NCBI RefSeq assembly: GCF_036327775.1
Contig: NZ_CP109598.1
Span: 6,987,501-7,051,500, forward strand
Source: Streptomyces sp. NBC_01498
Lineage (GTDB): Bacteria > Actinomycetota > Actinomycetes > Streptomycetales > Streptomycetaceae
Length of the DNA: 64,000 bases
Direction of reading: 5' to 3'
Below, in pieces: positions 25,553 through 33,852 of this stretch (positions are counted from its first letter, which is position 1; every line of letters begins with the position of its first letter). The notes beneath the pieces are model-generated. The model was not told where the DNA came from and did not search any database. It was given only the letters and a program-made list of their open reading frames with translations. The position numbers and the translations under genes are program-made.

Positions 25553-26522
25553 GGACGTCCTCCGGTACGCGCGGGTGGTGGCAGGCGGCGGTGCCGGTCA
25601 GTGGCGGCGGGGTGATGCAGGCGCCGGTGGCGCGGTCGCAGCGGGGGGCGAAGGCGCAGCCGTCGGGCAGGTCGCCGAGTTCCGGGGGCAGACCGGGGAT
25701 GGGGGTGAAGGTGCGGTCGGGCAGGGCATGGAGGAGACCGTGACTGTAGGGGTGGCTGGGGCCGGGGGTGCCGAAGAAGTCGGCCGCTTCGGTGATTTCG
25801 ACGATCCGGCCCGCGTACATGACGGCGACCCGGTCCGCGATGCGTTCGGCGGCGGGCAGGTCGTGGGTGATCAGCAGCAGGCTCCGGCCTGCGCCGTCGA
25901 TGTGACGACGGAGTTCGTCGATGGTGTGCTCGACGAGGTCGCGGTCGAGTCCGGTGGTGGGTTCGTCGGCGAGCAGGAGGGGCGCGCCGCCGATCAGAGC
26001 CAGGGCGGTGGCGGCGCGCTGGGCGAGGCCGCCGGAGAGTTCGTGCGGGTAGCGGTCGAGATGGTCCATCGGGAAAGCCGCCCGTTCGGCCGCTTTCTCG
26101 GCTGCGGCACGTACCGCCGCGCGGCCCCGGACGCCGGTCAGCGCGGTGACGGTCTCCTCCGTCTGGGAGCGGATGGTACGGACGGGGGTGAGGTGCGCGG
26201 CTGGGCTCTGCGGTACGAGGCCGATCAGCCGGCCCCGTACGGTACGGGCGAGAGTGCGTTCGTCGGCGGCCAGCAGGTCGAGGTCACCGAGACGGGCCGC
26301 GCCGGTGGTCTGCGCGTTGGCGGGGAGCAGCCCGAGAAGGGCAGCGGCCAGGACGGACTTGCCGCAGCCGCTCTCGCCGATCAGGGCGAGGCATTCGCCG
26401 GGCGCCACCTCGAAGTCGGCGTCGGTGACGGCCGCGACGTGACGCCCGCCGGGCATGCGGAAGCGCACCGACATGCCCCGTACGGACAGCAAGGCCCCCG
26501 GCTGGGGCGGTCGCTCGGTCAC
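25536..26522 (-). CDS. ABC transporter ATP-binding protein, nickel/peptide type (first ATPase)
   Basis: A 328-aa ATPase with Walker A GESGCGKS, signature ELSGGLAQRAATALAL, and Walker B LLLADEPTTGLD, followed by the D-loop and H-loop (LITHDL). The C-terminal PIPGLPPELGDLPDGCAFAPRC segment is the oligopeptide/dipeptide-type ATPase extension with its Cys residues. GTG 26522 overlaps the permease stop by 4 bp, and the long upstream open frame is a shadow of the permease gene. It works with the shorter ATPase as a heterodimer. Confidence 0.9.
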   Translation of the reverse strand: MTERPPQPGALLSVRGMSVRFRMPGGRHVAAVTDADFEVAPGECLALIGESGCGKSVLAAALLGLLPANAQTTGAARLGDLDLLAADERTLARTVRGRLIGLVPQSPAAHLTPVRTIRSQTEETVTALTGVRGRAAVRAAAEKAAERAAFPMDHLDRYPHELSGGLAQRAATALALIGGAPLLLADEPTTGLDRDLVEHTIDELRRHIDGAGRSLLLITHDLPAAERIADRVAVMYAGRIVEITEAADFFGTPGPSHPYSHGLLHALPDRTFTPIPGLPPELGDLPDGCAFAPRCDRATGACITPPPLTGTAACHHPRVPEDVRARTV

Positions 26523-27418
26523 AGCATCAGCTCCGATCGGCGGCGGGGGTTGATCCGCTCGCGCCAGGCTCCGGCGAGTCCGGCGACGGCGAGGGTGGGG
26601 ACAATGATGAACAGGCCGGGGAAGAGGGTCGGCCACCACTGGCCGGCGAGCAGCGAGCCGCGCGCGCTCTGGATGAGTGTGCCGAGGCTCGCGGTGTGGG
26701 TGGGCAGTCCGAGCCCGAGGAAGGACAGGGCCGACTCGTGCCAGATGGCGTGCGGCACCATCAGCACGGCGGCCAGGGTGGCCTGCGGGAACACACCGGG
26801 CAGCAGGTGCCGTACGGCGACCCGCCACCGGGACGCGCCGCCGGAGACGGCCGCGTCGATGTACGGCCGGGAGCGCAGGGAGAGGACTTCGGCGCGCACG
26901 ATCCGGGCGGTGGACAGCCAGTGGGTGACCGCGACGGACACCACCACGGGCCAGACCCCCGGCCGGAACATCGCGACGATGAAGACGCCCAGCAGCAGGT
27001 GCGGTACGGAGGCGAGGGCGTCGACCACCCGCATCAGACCCCGGTCGGCCCAGCCGCCCAGGGCGCCGGCGGCGGCCCCCACGGCGGTCCCGATCAGCGT
27101 CGCCGTGAGCGCGGCGACCAGGCCGACGAGCAGCGAGACGCGCAACCCGTACACGCAGCGCAGCAGCAGGTCCCGGCCGACATCGTCGGTGCCGAACGGG
27201 TGCGCCCAGGAGGGCGGTTGAAGCTTGGCCGCCAGGTCGACGGCCTGCTGGTCGAGCTGCGCGAAGGGTGGAACGAGCAGGACGGCGAGCGCGATCACCG
27301 TCACCAGGACGGCCGAGGCGCGTACCCGAAGGGCGCGGGTGGAGACGCGGTTCGGGCCTGCGGCACGCCAGACGGTCCGTGTCGCGGGCGCGGCCTCGGT
27401 CTCAGTCACGGGAGTCAC
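26519..27418 (-). CDS. ABC transporter permease, DppC/NikC type
   Basis: A 299-aa membrane protein with about six helices. The N-terminal FGTDDVGRDLLLRCVYG is the diagnostic OppC/DppC/NikC motif, and the EAA loop that docks the ATPase appears as EVLSLRSRPYIDAAVSGGASRWRVAVRH. GTG 27418 overlaps the stop of the frameshifted partner permease by 4 bp. Forms the translocation path with that DppB-type partner. Confidence 0.9.
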   Translation of the reverse strand: MTPVTETEAAPATRTVWRAAGPNRVSTRALRVRASAVLVTVIALAVLLVPPFAQLDQQAVDLAAKLQPPSWAHPFGTDDVGRDLLLRCVYGLRVSLLVGLVAALTATLIGTAVGAAAGALGGWADRGLMRVVDALASVPHLLLGVFIVAMFRPGVWPVVVSVAVTHWLSTARIVRAEVLSLRSRPYIDAAVSGGASRWRVAVRHLLPGVFPQATLAAVLMVPHAIWHESALSFLGLGLPTHTASLGTLIQSARGSLLAGQWWPTLFPGLFIIVPTLAVAGLAGAWRERINPRRRSELML

Positions 27419-28406
27419 ATGTCACCCAGTTTCACTCTCGGGTCGAACAGTCCGTAGAGGAGGTCGGCGAGCAGGTTGCCCGCCAGGACGGCGGCGGTGG
27501 CCAGCGTGGTCAGTGCGGCGAGCAGCGGGAAGTCGACCGCGGTGGCCGCTTCGACGGTGGCCGCCGCGATGCCCGGCCAGCTGAAGACCGTTTCCACCAG
27601 CAGGGCGCCGGTGATGAGTTCGGGGACGCGGGAGCCGATCAGCGTGAGGACCGGCAGGAGCCCTGAGCGCAGGGCGTGGCCGAGCAGGACGGTGCGCTCG
27701 CCCAGTCCCCGGGCGCGGGCGCCTCGTACGGGATCCTCCGCCAGCGCGTCGCCGACCCCCTGCCGTACGTAGAGGGCGAACCAGGGGAGTTGGGAGAGGG
27801 CCAGCACCCCGGCGGGCAGGATCAGATGGTGCGTCACCTGCCCGGGGTGACCTGCTCGCTCGCGGTGTCGGTGAGGCCGCCTGCCGGGAGCACGTCCCAC
27901 TGGAGCGCGAACAGCCAGACGGCGAGCAGCGCGACCCAGAAGACCGGCGCCGCCTCCAGGACGTACGCCAGCGAGCTGACGATCCTGTCCCCCCACGATC
28001 CGGGACGGCGGGCGGCCAGCACCCCCAGCACCGTGCCGGCCAGCACGGCGACCACGAACGCGACGGTGCACAACAGCACTGACCAGACGAGGCGTTCGCC
28101 GATCACCTGGGTCACGGGCTGGCGCAGCACGCTGGAGTGGCCGAGGTCGCCGCCGAGGGCGGAGGTCAGCCAGTCCCACCACCGCGCGGTGAAGGGCCGG
28201 TCGACGCCGAGGTTGTCCCGCAGCCGGTCCAGGGTCTCCTGGTCGGCGCCGAGCGCGGCGGTGCCCGCGTACGCCTTGACGGGGTCGAAGGGGGACGCGG
28301 CGGCGATCGCGAAGACGCCGAAGGTGACGACGAGGAGAACGGGGAGGGCGAACACGGCCCGGCGTCCCGCCAGACGTGCCATTCCTCCCCAGGGCAGAGG
28401 CGTCAC
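27415..28406 (-). pseudogene. ABC transporter permease, DppB/NikB type, frameshifted
   Basis: Two overlapping leftward frames together make one DppB-type permease. The first frame starts at GTG 28406, overlapping the binding-protein stop by 4 bp, and covers the N-terminal helix, the periplasmic loop and three helices before a stop at 27834. The second frame carries the remainder from QVTHHLILPAG to the last helix and LFDPRVKLGDM, ending at 27415. The junction is at CCGGGCAGGTGACG (reverse strand, about 27836-27846); one extra C there would restore a protein of about 330 aa. Either the sequence has a one-base error or the transporter has lost this subunit. The other operon members look intact. 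Confidence 0.8.
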
Positions 28407-29992
28407 TTCTTGGGCTGCCAGTCCTCGATGTTCCACCACGGGCCGCTGGAGAAGCCGTGTTCGTGTGGTTCGAGCTGTGTGGTCAGGCCCTCCCAGCGGT
28501 CCGTGAGGACGTAGAGGTGGTTGATGTGGGTGAGGAAGGTGTAACCGGGGTCAGTCACCAGCTCGCGCTGGAGCCCTTCGTAAGCCACCTCGCGCTGCGC
28601 CGGGTCCTGGGTGCGGCGGCCGGTGTCCAGGGCCTCGTCCACGGCCGGGTTGCGGTAGCCGCCCATGTTGTTGAAGCCGTCGTTCGCGAGGGAGGAGTAC
28701 AGCAGTGTGTACAGGCCGAAGTCGGGGTCGCCCGTGCTGCCGTTGCCGGCGAGGACCGCGTCGGTCTTCATCCGCGGCTCGATGACCTCCCACGTGCCGC
28801 TCTCCACCGTCACCTCGATGCCGGCCTTCTTGGCGTCGGAGGCGTACGCCAGCGCGTGGTCCTGGCGGACCTTGTCACCCGACGGGTAGAACAGCGTGAA
28901 CGCGGCCCGCAGCCCGCCCTTGGCACGAATGCCGCCGTCGCCGGCCTTCCAGCCCGCCCCGTCCAGGATCCGCTGGGCCTTGTCGAGATCCTGGGGGCGC
29001 TCGATCCCCTGGGCATACCAAGGGTCGTCGGCGGGCAGCGGCCCGTACGCCGGTGTGCCCGCGCCGTCGAGAATCTTGTCGACCATCGCCTCGCGGTCCA
29101 CGGCGGCGTCGAGCGCCTGCCGGATCGCCCGGTCACCGGTGACCTTGTTGCCGGTCGGCAGGGTGACCGTCCGGAAGTCGTACGACTTGGCCTCGTACGT
29201 CTTCATGCCGTCGTCGCTCCTGAAGGTGGCGGCGAGGCTGGGCGGGAGGATCGCGCCGTCGAGATCGCCGGCACGCAGCCGGGTGGCGCGTACGTTGTCG
29301 TCCGCGACGACCGCCGTGGTGAAGGTCTTCACCTGCGGCGTGCCGCCCCAGTGGTCCGGGTTGGCCTTGAAGGTGAGCTTCTCGCCCTTGCTCCAGGCGG
29401 AGAGGACGTACGGCCCGGTGCCTACCGGCTCGGTGTTGAAGGAACCGGTGTTGGGGTCCTGCCCGCCGGCGACGTGCTCGGGGACCACGGGCATCACCGT
29501 GCGCGCGGCGAAGGGCGCGTAAGGGTACTTGAGCGTGAAGACGACCTTGTCGCCGCCGTCGGCCCGGACGTCCTTGATGGCGTCCAGTTCGGTGCGGTGG
29601 GCGTTGTTGGTCTTCGCGTCCAGGACGGTCTTGTAGGTGAAGACGACATCGGCGGGGGTGAGGGGTTCGCCGTCGCTGAACTTCACACCCTTGCGAAGGG
29701 TGTACGTGTAGCGCAGCCCGTCGTCGGCGACCTCGGGAAGCGCCGTCGCGAGAGCCGGCTTGAGTTTCAGGTCGACGTCCCGGGCGAGCAGGCCGTCGAA
29801 GAGCTTGGAGTTGCCGTCCTTGCCGTAGCCGAGCAGCGGACTGAGCGTCTCCGGCTCGGAGGCCACCCCGATGACGACGGATGCGGCAGCGCCGCCGCCC
29901 TCGCTGCCGTCGCTGGGCGCGGAGCAGGCGGCGGCACCGGCCGCCGTCACCATCGCCGCCGCGAGGGCGGCACTTCGTATTCGACGGGTCAT
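28403..29992 (-). CDS. ABC transporter substrate-binding lipoprotein, nickel/peptide type
   Basis: A 529-aa SBP_bac_5 family protein. ATG 29992, with GTGGAG six bases upstream, opens a lipoprotein signal peptide with lipobox AGAAAC (Cys23). The LRKGVKFSDGEPLTPADVVFTYKT segment is the family hallmark. The long open frame upstream of 29992 is not part of the gene. It heads the operon and is followed by permease, permease, ATPase, ATPase, the order of nikABCDE in Streptomyces coelicolor as I recall it. The Nur-like box 37 bp upstream supports nickel as the cargo; peptide uptake is the alternative. Confidence 0.9.
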   Translation of the reverse strand: MTRRIRSAALAAAMVTAAGAAACSAPSDGSEGGGAAASVVIGVASEPETLSPLLGYGKDGNSKLFDGLLARDVDLKLKPALATALPEVADDGLRYTYTLRKGVKFSDGEPLTPADVVFTYKTVLDAKTNNAHRTELDAIKDVRADGGDKVVFTLKYPYAPFAARTVMPVVPEHVAGGQDPNTGSFNTEPVGTGPYVLSAWSKGEKLTFKANPDHWGGTPQVKTFTTAVVADDNVRATRLRAGDLDGAILPPSLAATFRSDDGMKTYEAKSYDFRTVTLPTGNKVTGDRAIRQALDAAVDREAMVDKILDGAGTPAYGPLPADDPWYAQGIERPQDLDKAQRILDGAGWKAGDGGIRAKGGLRAAFTLFYPSGDKVRQDHALAYASDAKKAGIEVTVESGTWEVIEPRMKTDAVLAGNGSTGDPDFGLYTLLYSSLANDGFNNMGGYRNPAVDEALDTGRRTQDPAQREVAYEGLQRELVTDPGYTFLTHINHLYVLTDRWEGLTTQLEPHEHGFSSGPWWNIEDWQPKK

Positions 29993-30028
29993 CACGAACT
30001 CCACACTCGTATCGCTACCGATTCGTTG

Positions 30029-30045
30029 TTGCACATTATGTGCAG
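30029..30045. promoter_or_regulatory. Nur-like (nickel-responsive) box upstream of the ABC operon
   Basis: TTGCAC-ATTAT-GTGCAG (30029-30045) fits the Streptomyces Nur box, quoted from memory as tTGCaa-N5-ttGCAa, in both TGCA cores and in spacing. The inner 15 bases TGCACATTATGTGCA form a perfect 7-bp palindrome. Nur with nickel represses nickel-uptake genes, which matches the operon starting 37 bp to the left. Confidence 0.6.
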
Positions 30046-30087
30046 CAAAGCGCGTGCGGGTACACCTGGGATATCGGGCAGGGGAGA

Positions 30088-30734
30088 TGAACCCCGCGAA
30101 CAAGAAAGCCGCGAGGGGAGTGGCCGTGACGAAGCTGCCGCCCCCTGGTTGCACGGCCCCACGGCCCTCCGAGGGGTCGTACGGCCTCTGGTTCTGCGGG
30201 CCGCGCATCCACGGCAAAGGTGTCACTCGCCCGGTCACCGTCACCTCCGAGGATCTGCTGCGGCGTGAGCTGATCGAGCGGGAGACCACGTTGAGGTGCT
30301 TGTCGAACGAGGTGGACGGGCCTTGCGTCGGCGACGCGCGGGGGCGCGGTGGACAACTGGCCGATCCGCCGGCGGAAGCGGGTGTCAGGCCGTCGTCCAG
30401 GGGCGGCCCTGCCGACCGGCTCGTCTCGCGCTCCGTGGACGGCATGACGCTCGGCACCCCGGTCGAGGACGTGATGGACGGGCGCGAAGCGATGCCGGCG
30501 GTGGGCATGAACGGGCAGCCGCCGCCCTTCAACCACGGCTTCCCCGTGCGGATGCTCGTGCCGGGACTGTACGGATACGTTTCGGCGCGCAAGTGGATTC
30601 AGGACATCGAGCTGACCACGTTCACGGACGTCGAGTCGTACTGGGTCAAACGCACCTGGGCGCGCAAGGCGCCGGTCAAGACGCAGCGCCGCATCGACAG
30701 CCGACGTCCGTCCGTCGTCCTCACCGTCGGCTGA
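30088..30734 (+). pseudogene. Decayed molybdopterin sulfite oxidase-like gene, C-terminal remnant
   Basis: The frame carries clear sulfite oxidase/YedY-type segments: TLRCLSNEVDGP (with the Mo-ligand Cys position), SRSVDGMTLGTPVEDVMDGREAMPAVGMNG, HGFPVRMLVPGLYGYVSARKWI and WVKRTWARKAPVKTQ. The N-terminal half, including the membrane helices of the actinobacterial form and most of the cofactor fold, is missing. The part before residue 50 reads as junk, and the ARWLGV-type segment has become ARGRGG. It is best read as a dead fragment left by deletion. No start codon or ribosome site makes sense for it. Confidence 0.7.
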
Positions 30735-30811
30735 ACCGGCGAGCCCGAGTGATGGTGTGTCACCCACCCGCTGCTCAGACAGGAGTTGAAGGCGGTCGGC
30801 GGGTTGTGGCC

Positions 30812-31630
30812 CTATTGGGTGCGCGACGGTCCGCAAGTGCCTGTTCGTGCCGTCACCCAGGGGATGCTGCGACCGGTCGCCTTCGCCAGCTCCCGGAAGG
30901 TGGCGCCCTCCTTCCGCCGCTCGCGCAGCCAGGACGCGATGTCCGGAGTGCCGACCCGTTGGGCGGCTTTCCGGTCGTTGAGCAGGGCTCGGGCGCGGCG
31001 TCCGGCGGCGGAGTTCTGTCCGGTGGACCGGATCGCGATGCCGTGTTCGGCCAGCAGTCGCCGTACTCGGCCCCGGCCGATGGAGAGGGCGCGTGCGGTG
31101 TCATCGATGCTGTGCTGGCTGGTGACGTAGAGCGCGTGCAGCGCTTGGCCGAGGTCCCCGAAGCCGCCGGCTCGCAGGGCAGTGGCCAGCCGGGCGTCCG
31201 CGGCCGAGGCGCGGGTGCCCCGGCCTGCCGTGAGGGAGTCCTGCTGGGTCTGTCGCAGCTGAGGCGGATCCGGCCTTCCCCGATCCGCGTCCCTGCGTTT
31301 GCGGGACAGTTCCCCGGAGCGGGCCATGTCCTGGCCTGCCGACAGGTGACCCCGGGCTTCCTCGGAGGCCGCGTAGATCGCCACGTGGGCGCGGGACTGC
31401 TCCTGTGAAAGGGACCTGGCGCTCAGTGGCTTGGTCCTCAGCAGCCCGAACTCCTGACGGTATTCGGCTGCGGTCATCCGGTGGACACGTACATGGGCGC
31501 CGAGCGAGCGGAAGGCGCGTCCGCAGACGTGGCACACGACGGTGTCGGTGTCCTCATCGCGGATCAGCTGCCCGTAGTGGGAATGCCGGGCCCCCTGTAC
31601 GACGTCCTGAGATCCGTTGAATCGGCTCAC
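30812..31630 (-). CDS. MucR/Ros-type zinc-finger DNA-binding protein
   Basis: A 272-aa protein from GTG 31630; only a weak GAAGAAGAA lies upstream, and the open frame continues further without a better start. Residues about 26-50 form a C-x2-C-x9-H-x3-H finger (CHVCGRAFRSLGAHVRVH) followed by MTAAEYRQEFGL, the arrangement of MucR/Ros regulators. The C-terminal half holds two helix-turn-helix-like segments, SIDDTARALSIGRGRVRRLLAEHG and TFRELAKATGRSIPWVTART. Other actinobacterial proteins with this plan are annotated as ROS/MUCR regulators, but its target is unknown. Decayed genes lie on both sides, so it may have arrived with a mobile segment. Confidence 0.65.
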   Translation of the reverse strand: MSRFNGSQDVVQGARHSHYGQLIRDEDTDTVVCHVCGRAFRSLGAHVRVHRMTAAEYRQEFGLLRTKPLSARSLSQEQSRAHVAIYAASEEARGHLSAGQDMARSGELSRKRRDADRGRPDPPQLRQTQQDSLTAGRGTRASAADARLATALRAGGFGDLGQALHALYVTSQHSIDDTARALSIGRGRVRRLLAEHGIAIRSTGQNSAAGRRARALLNDRKAAQRVGTPDIASWLRERRKEGATFRELAKATGRSIPWVTARTGTCGPSRTQ

Positions 31631-31659
31631 GGTTGTTCTTCTTCGAGTTCGGTCCGAGG

Positions 31660-31860
31660 TCAGGTGGTGTGCAGCGAGGCGAGGAGGCCGGGCAGGCGGT
31701 CGGCGGGCACGCTGCCCTGGGCCGGTTGCCGGGCGCCGCCGCCCTCGCCGCACGGGAGGCTTCTGAAGCGCGCCCGACAGCCCCGGGCCGGTCTCGTCGC
31801 ACGGGGGTTCAATGCCGAGCACCACCGGAGCCTTCACCAGCCCGACCTTTCTGCACATGA
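31660..31860 (-). pseudogene. Gene remnant with TsaD-like N-terminus
   Basis: From ATG 31860 the leftward frame reads VGLVKAPVVLGIEPPCDETGPGL, close to the conserved TsaD (tRNA threonylcarbamoyladenosine) start VLGIETSCDETG. Sense is then lost. In another frame an ending with GEGGGARQPAQGSVPADRL and LLASLHTT stops at 31660 and looks like the C-terminus of a real protein of an unidentified kind. The stretch appears to be a chimera of two gene ends after deletion. The Nur-like box lies 8 bp upstream of the ATG. Confidence 0.4.
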
Positions 31861-31867
31861 ATCTTAA

Positions 31868-31884
31868 TTGCAACCTATACGCAA
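31868..31884. promoter_or_regulatory. Second Nur-like box, in a gene-poor region
   Basis: TTGCAA-CCTAT-ACGCAA (31868-31884) matches the recalled Nur box tTGCaa-N5-ttGCAa at nearly every specified base, and with flanks forms ATTGC-N9-GCAAT. The surrounding 40 bases are AT-rich, like a promoter. No intact gene starts beside it: the TsaD-like remnant lies to the left and no gene to the right. Confidence 0.5.
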
Positions 31885-32316
31885 TAAGAATGGAGCGGGG
31901 TGCGGTGCGGTCGACGGAGATCAGCGCGCCATCCTGCGGAGGCCCTGTGCGGACATCGATGACCCACGCGTGAGACCGATCGTCAGGCGGCGCAACTGGC
32001 GGTCGCAGGGCGCCGTGGTGGGTCTCCTGAACGCGATGAGCCCTGAACTGGAGCAGACCGCAGGCCGGGTGGCGAATATCGCCGTCTGCCACACCGACGA
32101 CTGGGGTGGCACGAGTCTCATCGACCACCGAAAGGGACGGATGAGCTGGAGAGGGTGCGCACGCCCGCGGTTGGGCCCTGGAAGACACCCGCCGACGGAC
32201 ACCCTCGGTGAGCGGGTGGGCGACTCCGTGATCATCTCTTCGCGGTTCTGCGGAGACTCCGTGACAGGCGGACCGGGCGGGGCCGCGCAGACGCGACGGC
32301 CCCTTCTCGGTCACCT
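31885..32316. other. Gene-free stretch
   Basis: About 430 bp between the Nur-like box and the gluconate permease stop. Frames open on both strands give short, composition-driven proteins with no recognisable motif. I see no RNA gene or strong hairpin. It may be further decayed coding sequence. Confidence 0.5.
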
Positions 32317-33747
32317 CTACAGCACCACCGCGCCGAGGGCGAGGACGAAGGCGAGCGCGGTGAGGCCCTGTACCAGGGTGGCGGCGGTGTGGGCGCGGTA
32401 GGCGGTCTTCACGTCCATGCCGGAGAACTGGGAGACGACCCAGAAGTACGAGTCGTTGACGTGGCTGACGACCATGGCACCGGCGCCGATGGCGAGCACG
32501 GCCATGACTTGGCCGATGGGTATGGAGCCGAGACTTCCGTCGAGGCCGAGGGCGGGCAGGAGGGGTTGCGCGAGGGTGGAGGTGATGATGAGTGCGGCGG
32601 TGGTGCTGCCCTGAGCCGTTTTGAGGAGCGCGGAGAGTCCGAAGAGGACCAGGAGCGCGGTGACTCCGTTCACGGCCGAGCCGTCGCCGATGAGCGAGGC
32701 GATGTAGTCGGCGATCGGGGTGCCCTTGATGACGGCGCCGAACGCACCGCCGGCGCCGGTGATGACGAGGATGGGGGCGGCGTCTGCCAGCCCTTCGGCG
32801 ACCCAGGTGGTCAGCGCCGTGGCATCGCGCTTGGGCGGCAGCAGGCCGAGTGCCAGCAGTACGCCGATGAGCAGGGCGTTCACCGGGCTGCCGAGATCGG
32901 TGAGGAGAGTGCCGAATGCCCCGTCGACGAGGGTGCCGCCGCCGTCGGCCGGGAAGGCCGCGACGGAGCCGATCGCCATCAGAACAATGGGGACCAGGAT
33001 CGGTGCCAGCGCGCGGCCGATGGAGGGCAGCCGGTCGAACTGGGCCTTGTACTCCTCGAAGGTCTGCTGGGCGTCCGGGAGCTTGCTTTCGAGGTCACCG
33101 GTGCGGCGCAGGGCCCAGAAGAGACCGGCGCCGGCCGCCGCGAGGGAGACGGGAATGCTGAAGAGGATGACCCAGATCAGTCCTTCGGAGCCGATGCCGA
33201 CGTTGCCCGCGGCGGCGATCGGTCCGGGCGTGGGCGGGACGAAGGTGTGGGACGCGTAGAGACCGGTGGCGAGTGCGGTGCCGAGGACGACGGGGTTCTT
33301 GCCTGTCTTTCGGGCGATGGAGCGCTGGAGCGGGGAGAGCACCACGTAACCGGAGTCGCAGAAGACCGGTACGGAGACGACCCAGCCCATGAGGGACATG
33401 GCGAGGGCGGGGTGCCGCTTGCCGACGACCTTCAGCACGGCTTCGGCGAGGGTGACGGCCGCACCGGTCCGTTCCAGGACCTTGCCGATGATCGTGCCGA
33501 AGAGGATCACCAGGCCGATGCTGATGAGGATGGAGCCGAAGCCCTCGGCGATTGTTCCGGCGAGGTTGTCGACGAACTTGCGGTCGGAGCCGGTGGCGGC
33601 TCCGATGCCCATCGCCAGGAGTCCGAAGACGTAGGTGGACAGGACGATGGCGAGGAAGGGGTGCAGACGGAAGCGTCCGCACAGAAGGATGATCAGCCCG
33701 ATGCTTGCCGCGAGGGCGGCGAGCAGAGCGGGACCGGCGGTGCTCAT
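32317..33747 (-). CDS. Gluconate:proton symporter, GntP family
   Basis: A 476-aa inner-membrane permease with about 12-14 helices. The family signatures are visible: GWVVSVPVFCDSGYVVLSPL near 135, TFVPPTPGPIAAAG near 185, and the closing VVSHVNDSYFWVVSQFSGM. ATG 33747 has AGGAG ten bases upstream; the ORF extends about 10 codons further without support. It follows the glycerate kinase gene by about 100 bp in the same direction and so is probably co-transcribed. Takes up gluconate, glycerate or a related sugar acid; the neighbour favours glycerate or a diacid derivative. Confidence 0.9.
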   Translation of the reverse strand: MSTAGPALLAALAASIGLIILLCGRFRLHPFLAIVLSTYVFGLLAMGIGAATGSDRKFVDNLAGTIAEGFGSILISIGLVILFGTIIGKVLERTGAAVTLAEAVLKVVGKRHPALAMSLMGWVVSVPVFCDSGYVVLSPLQRSIARKTGKNPVVLGTALATGLYASHTFVPPTPGPIAAAGNVGIGSEGLIWVILFSIPVSLAAAGAGLFWALRRTGDLESKLPDAQQTFEEYKAQFDRLPSIGRALAPILVPIVLMAIGSVAAFPADGGGTLVDGAFGTLLTDLGSPVNALLIGVLLALGLLPPKRDATALTTWVAEGLADAAPILVITGAGGAFGAVIKGTPIADYIASLIGDGSAVNGVTALLVLFGLSALLKTAQGSTTAALIITSTLAQPLLPALGLDGSLGSIPIGQVMAVLAIGAGAMVVSHVNDSYFWVVSQFSGMDVKTAYRAHTAATLVQGLTALAFVLALGAVVL

Positions 33748-33852
33748 GGGAACGGAACTCCTAGCGAGGTGCGGCACGGGTGTGCCCTGGGGGTGCGGTG
33801 AGCGTGGGAAGTCTGAGGGGACGCGCGGGCGGGTGGCGGGTGCCCGGGGCGG

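Noticed and set aside
31868..32401. 177-aa plus-strand open frame right of the second Nur-like box
   Set aside because: Tempting as a Nur target, but no superoxide dismutase or other motif, no ribosome site, and its end runs antisense through the gluconate permease gene.
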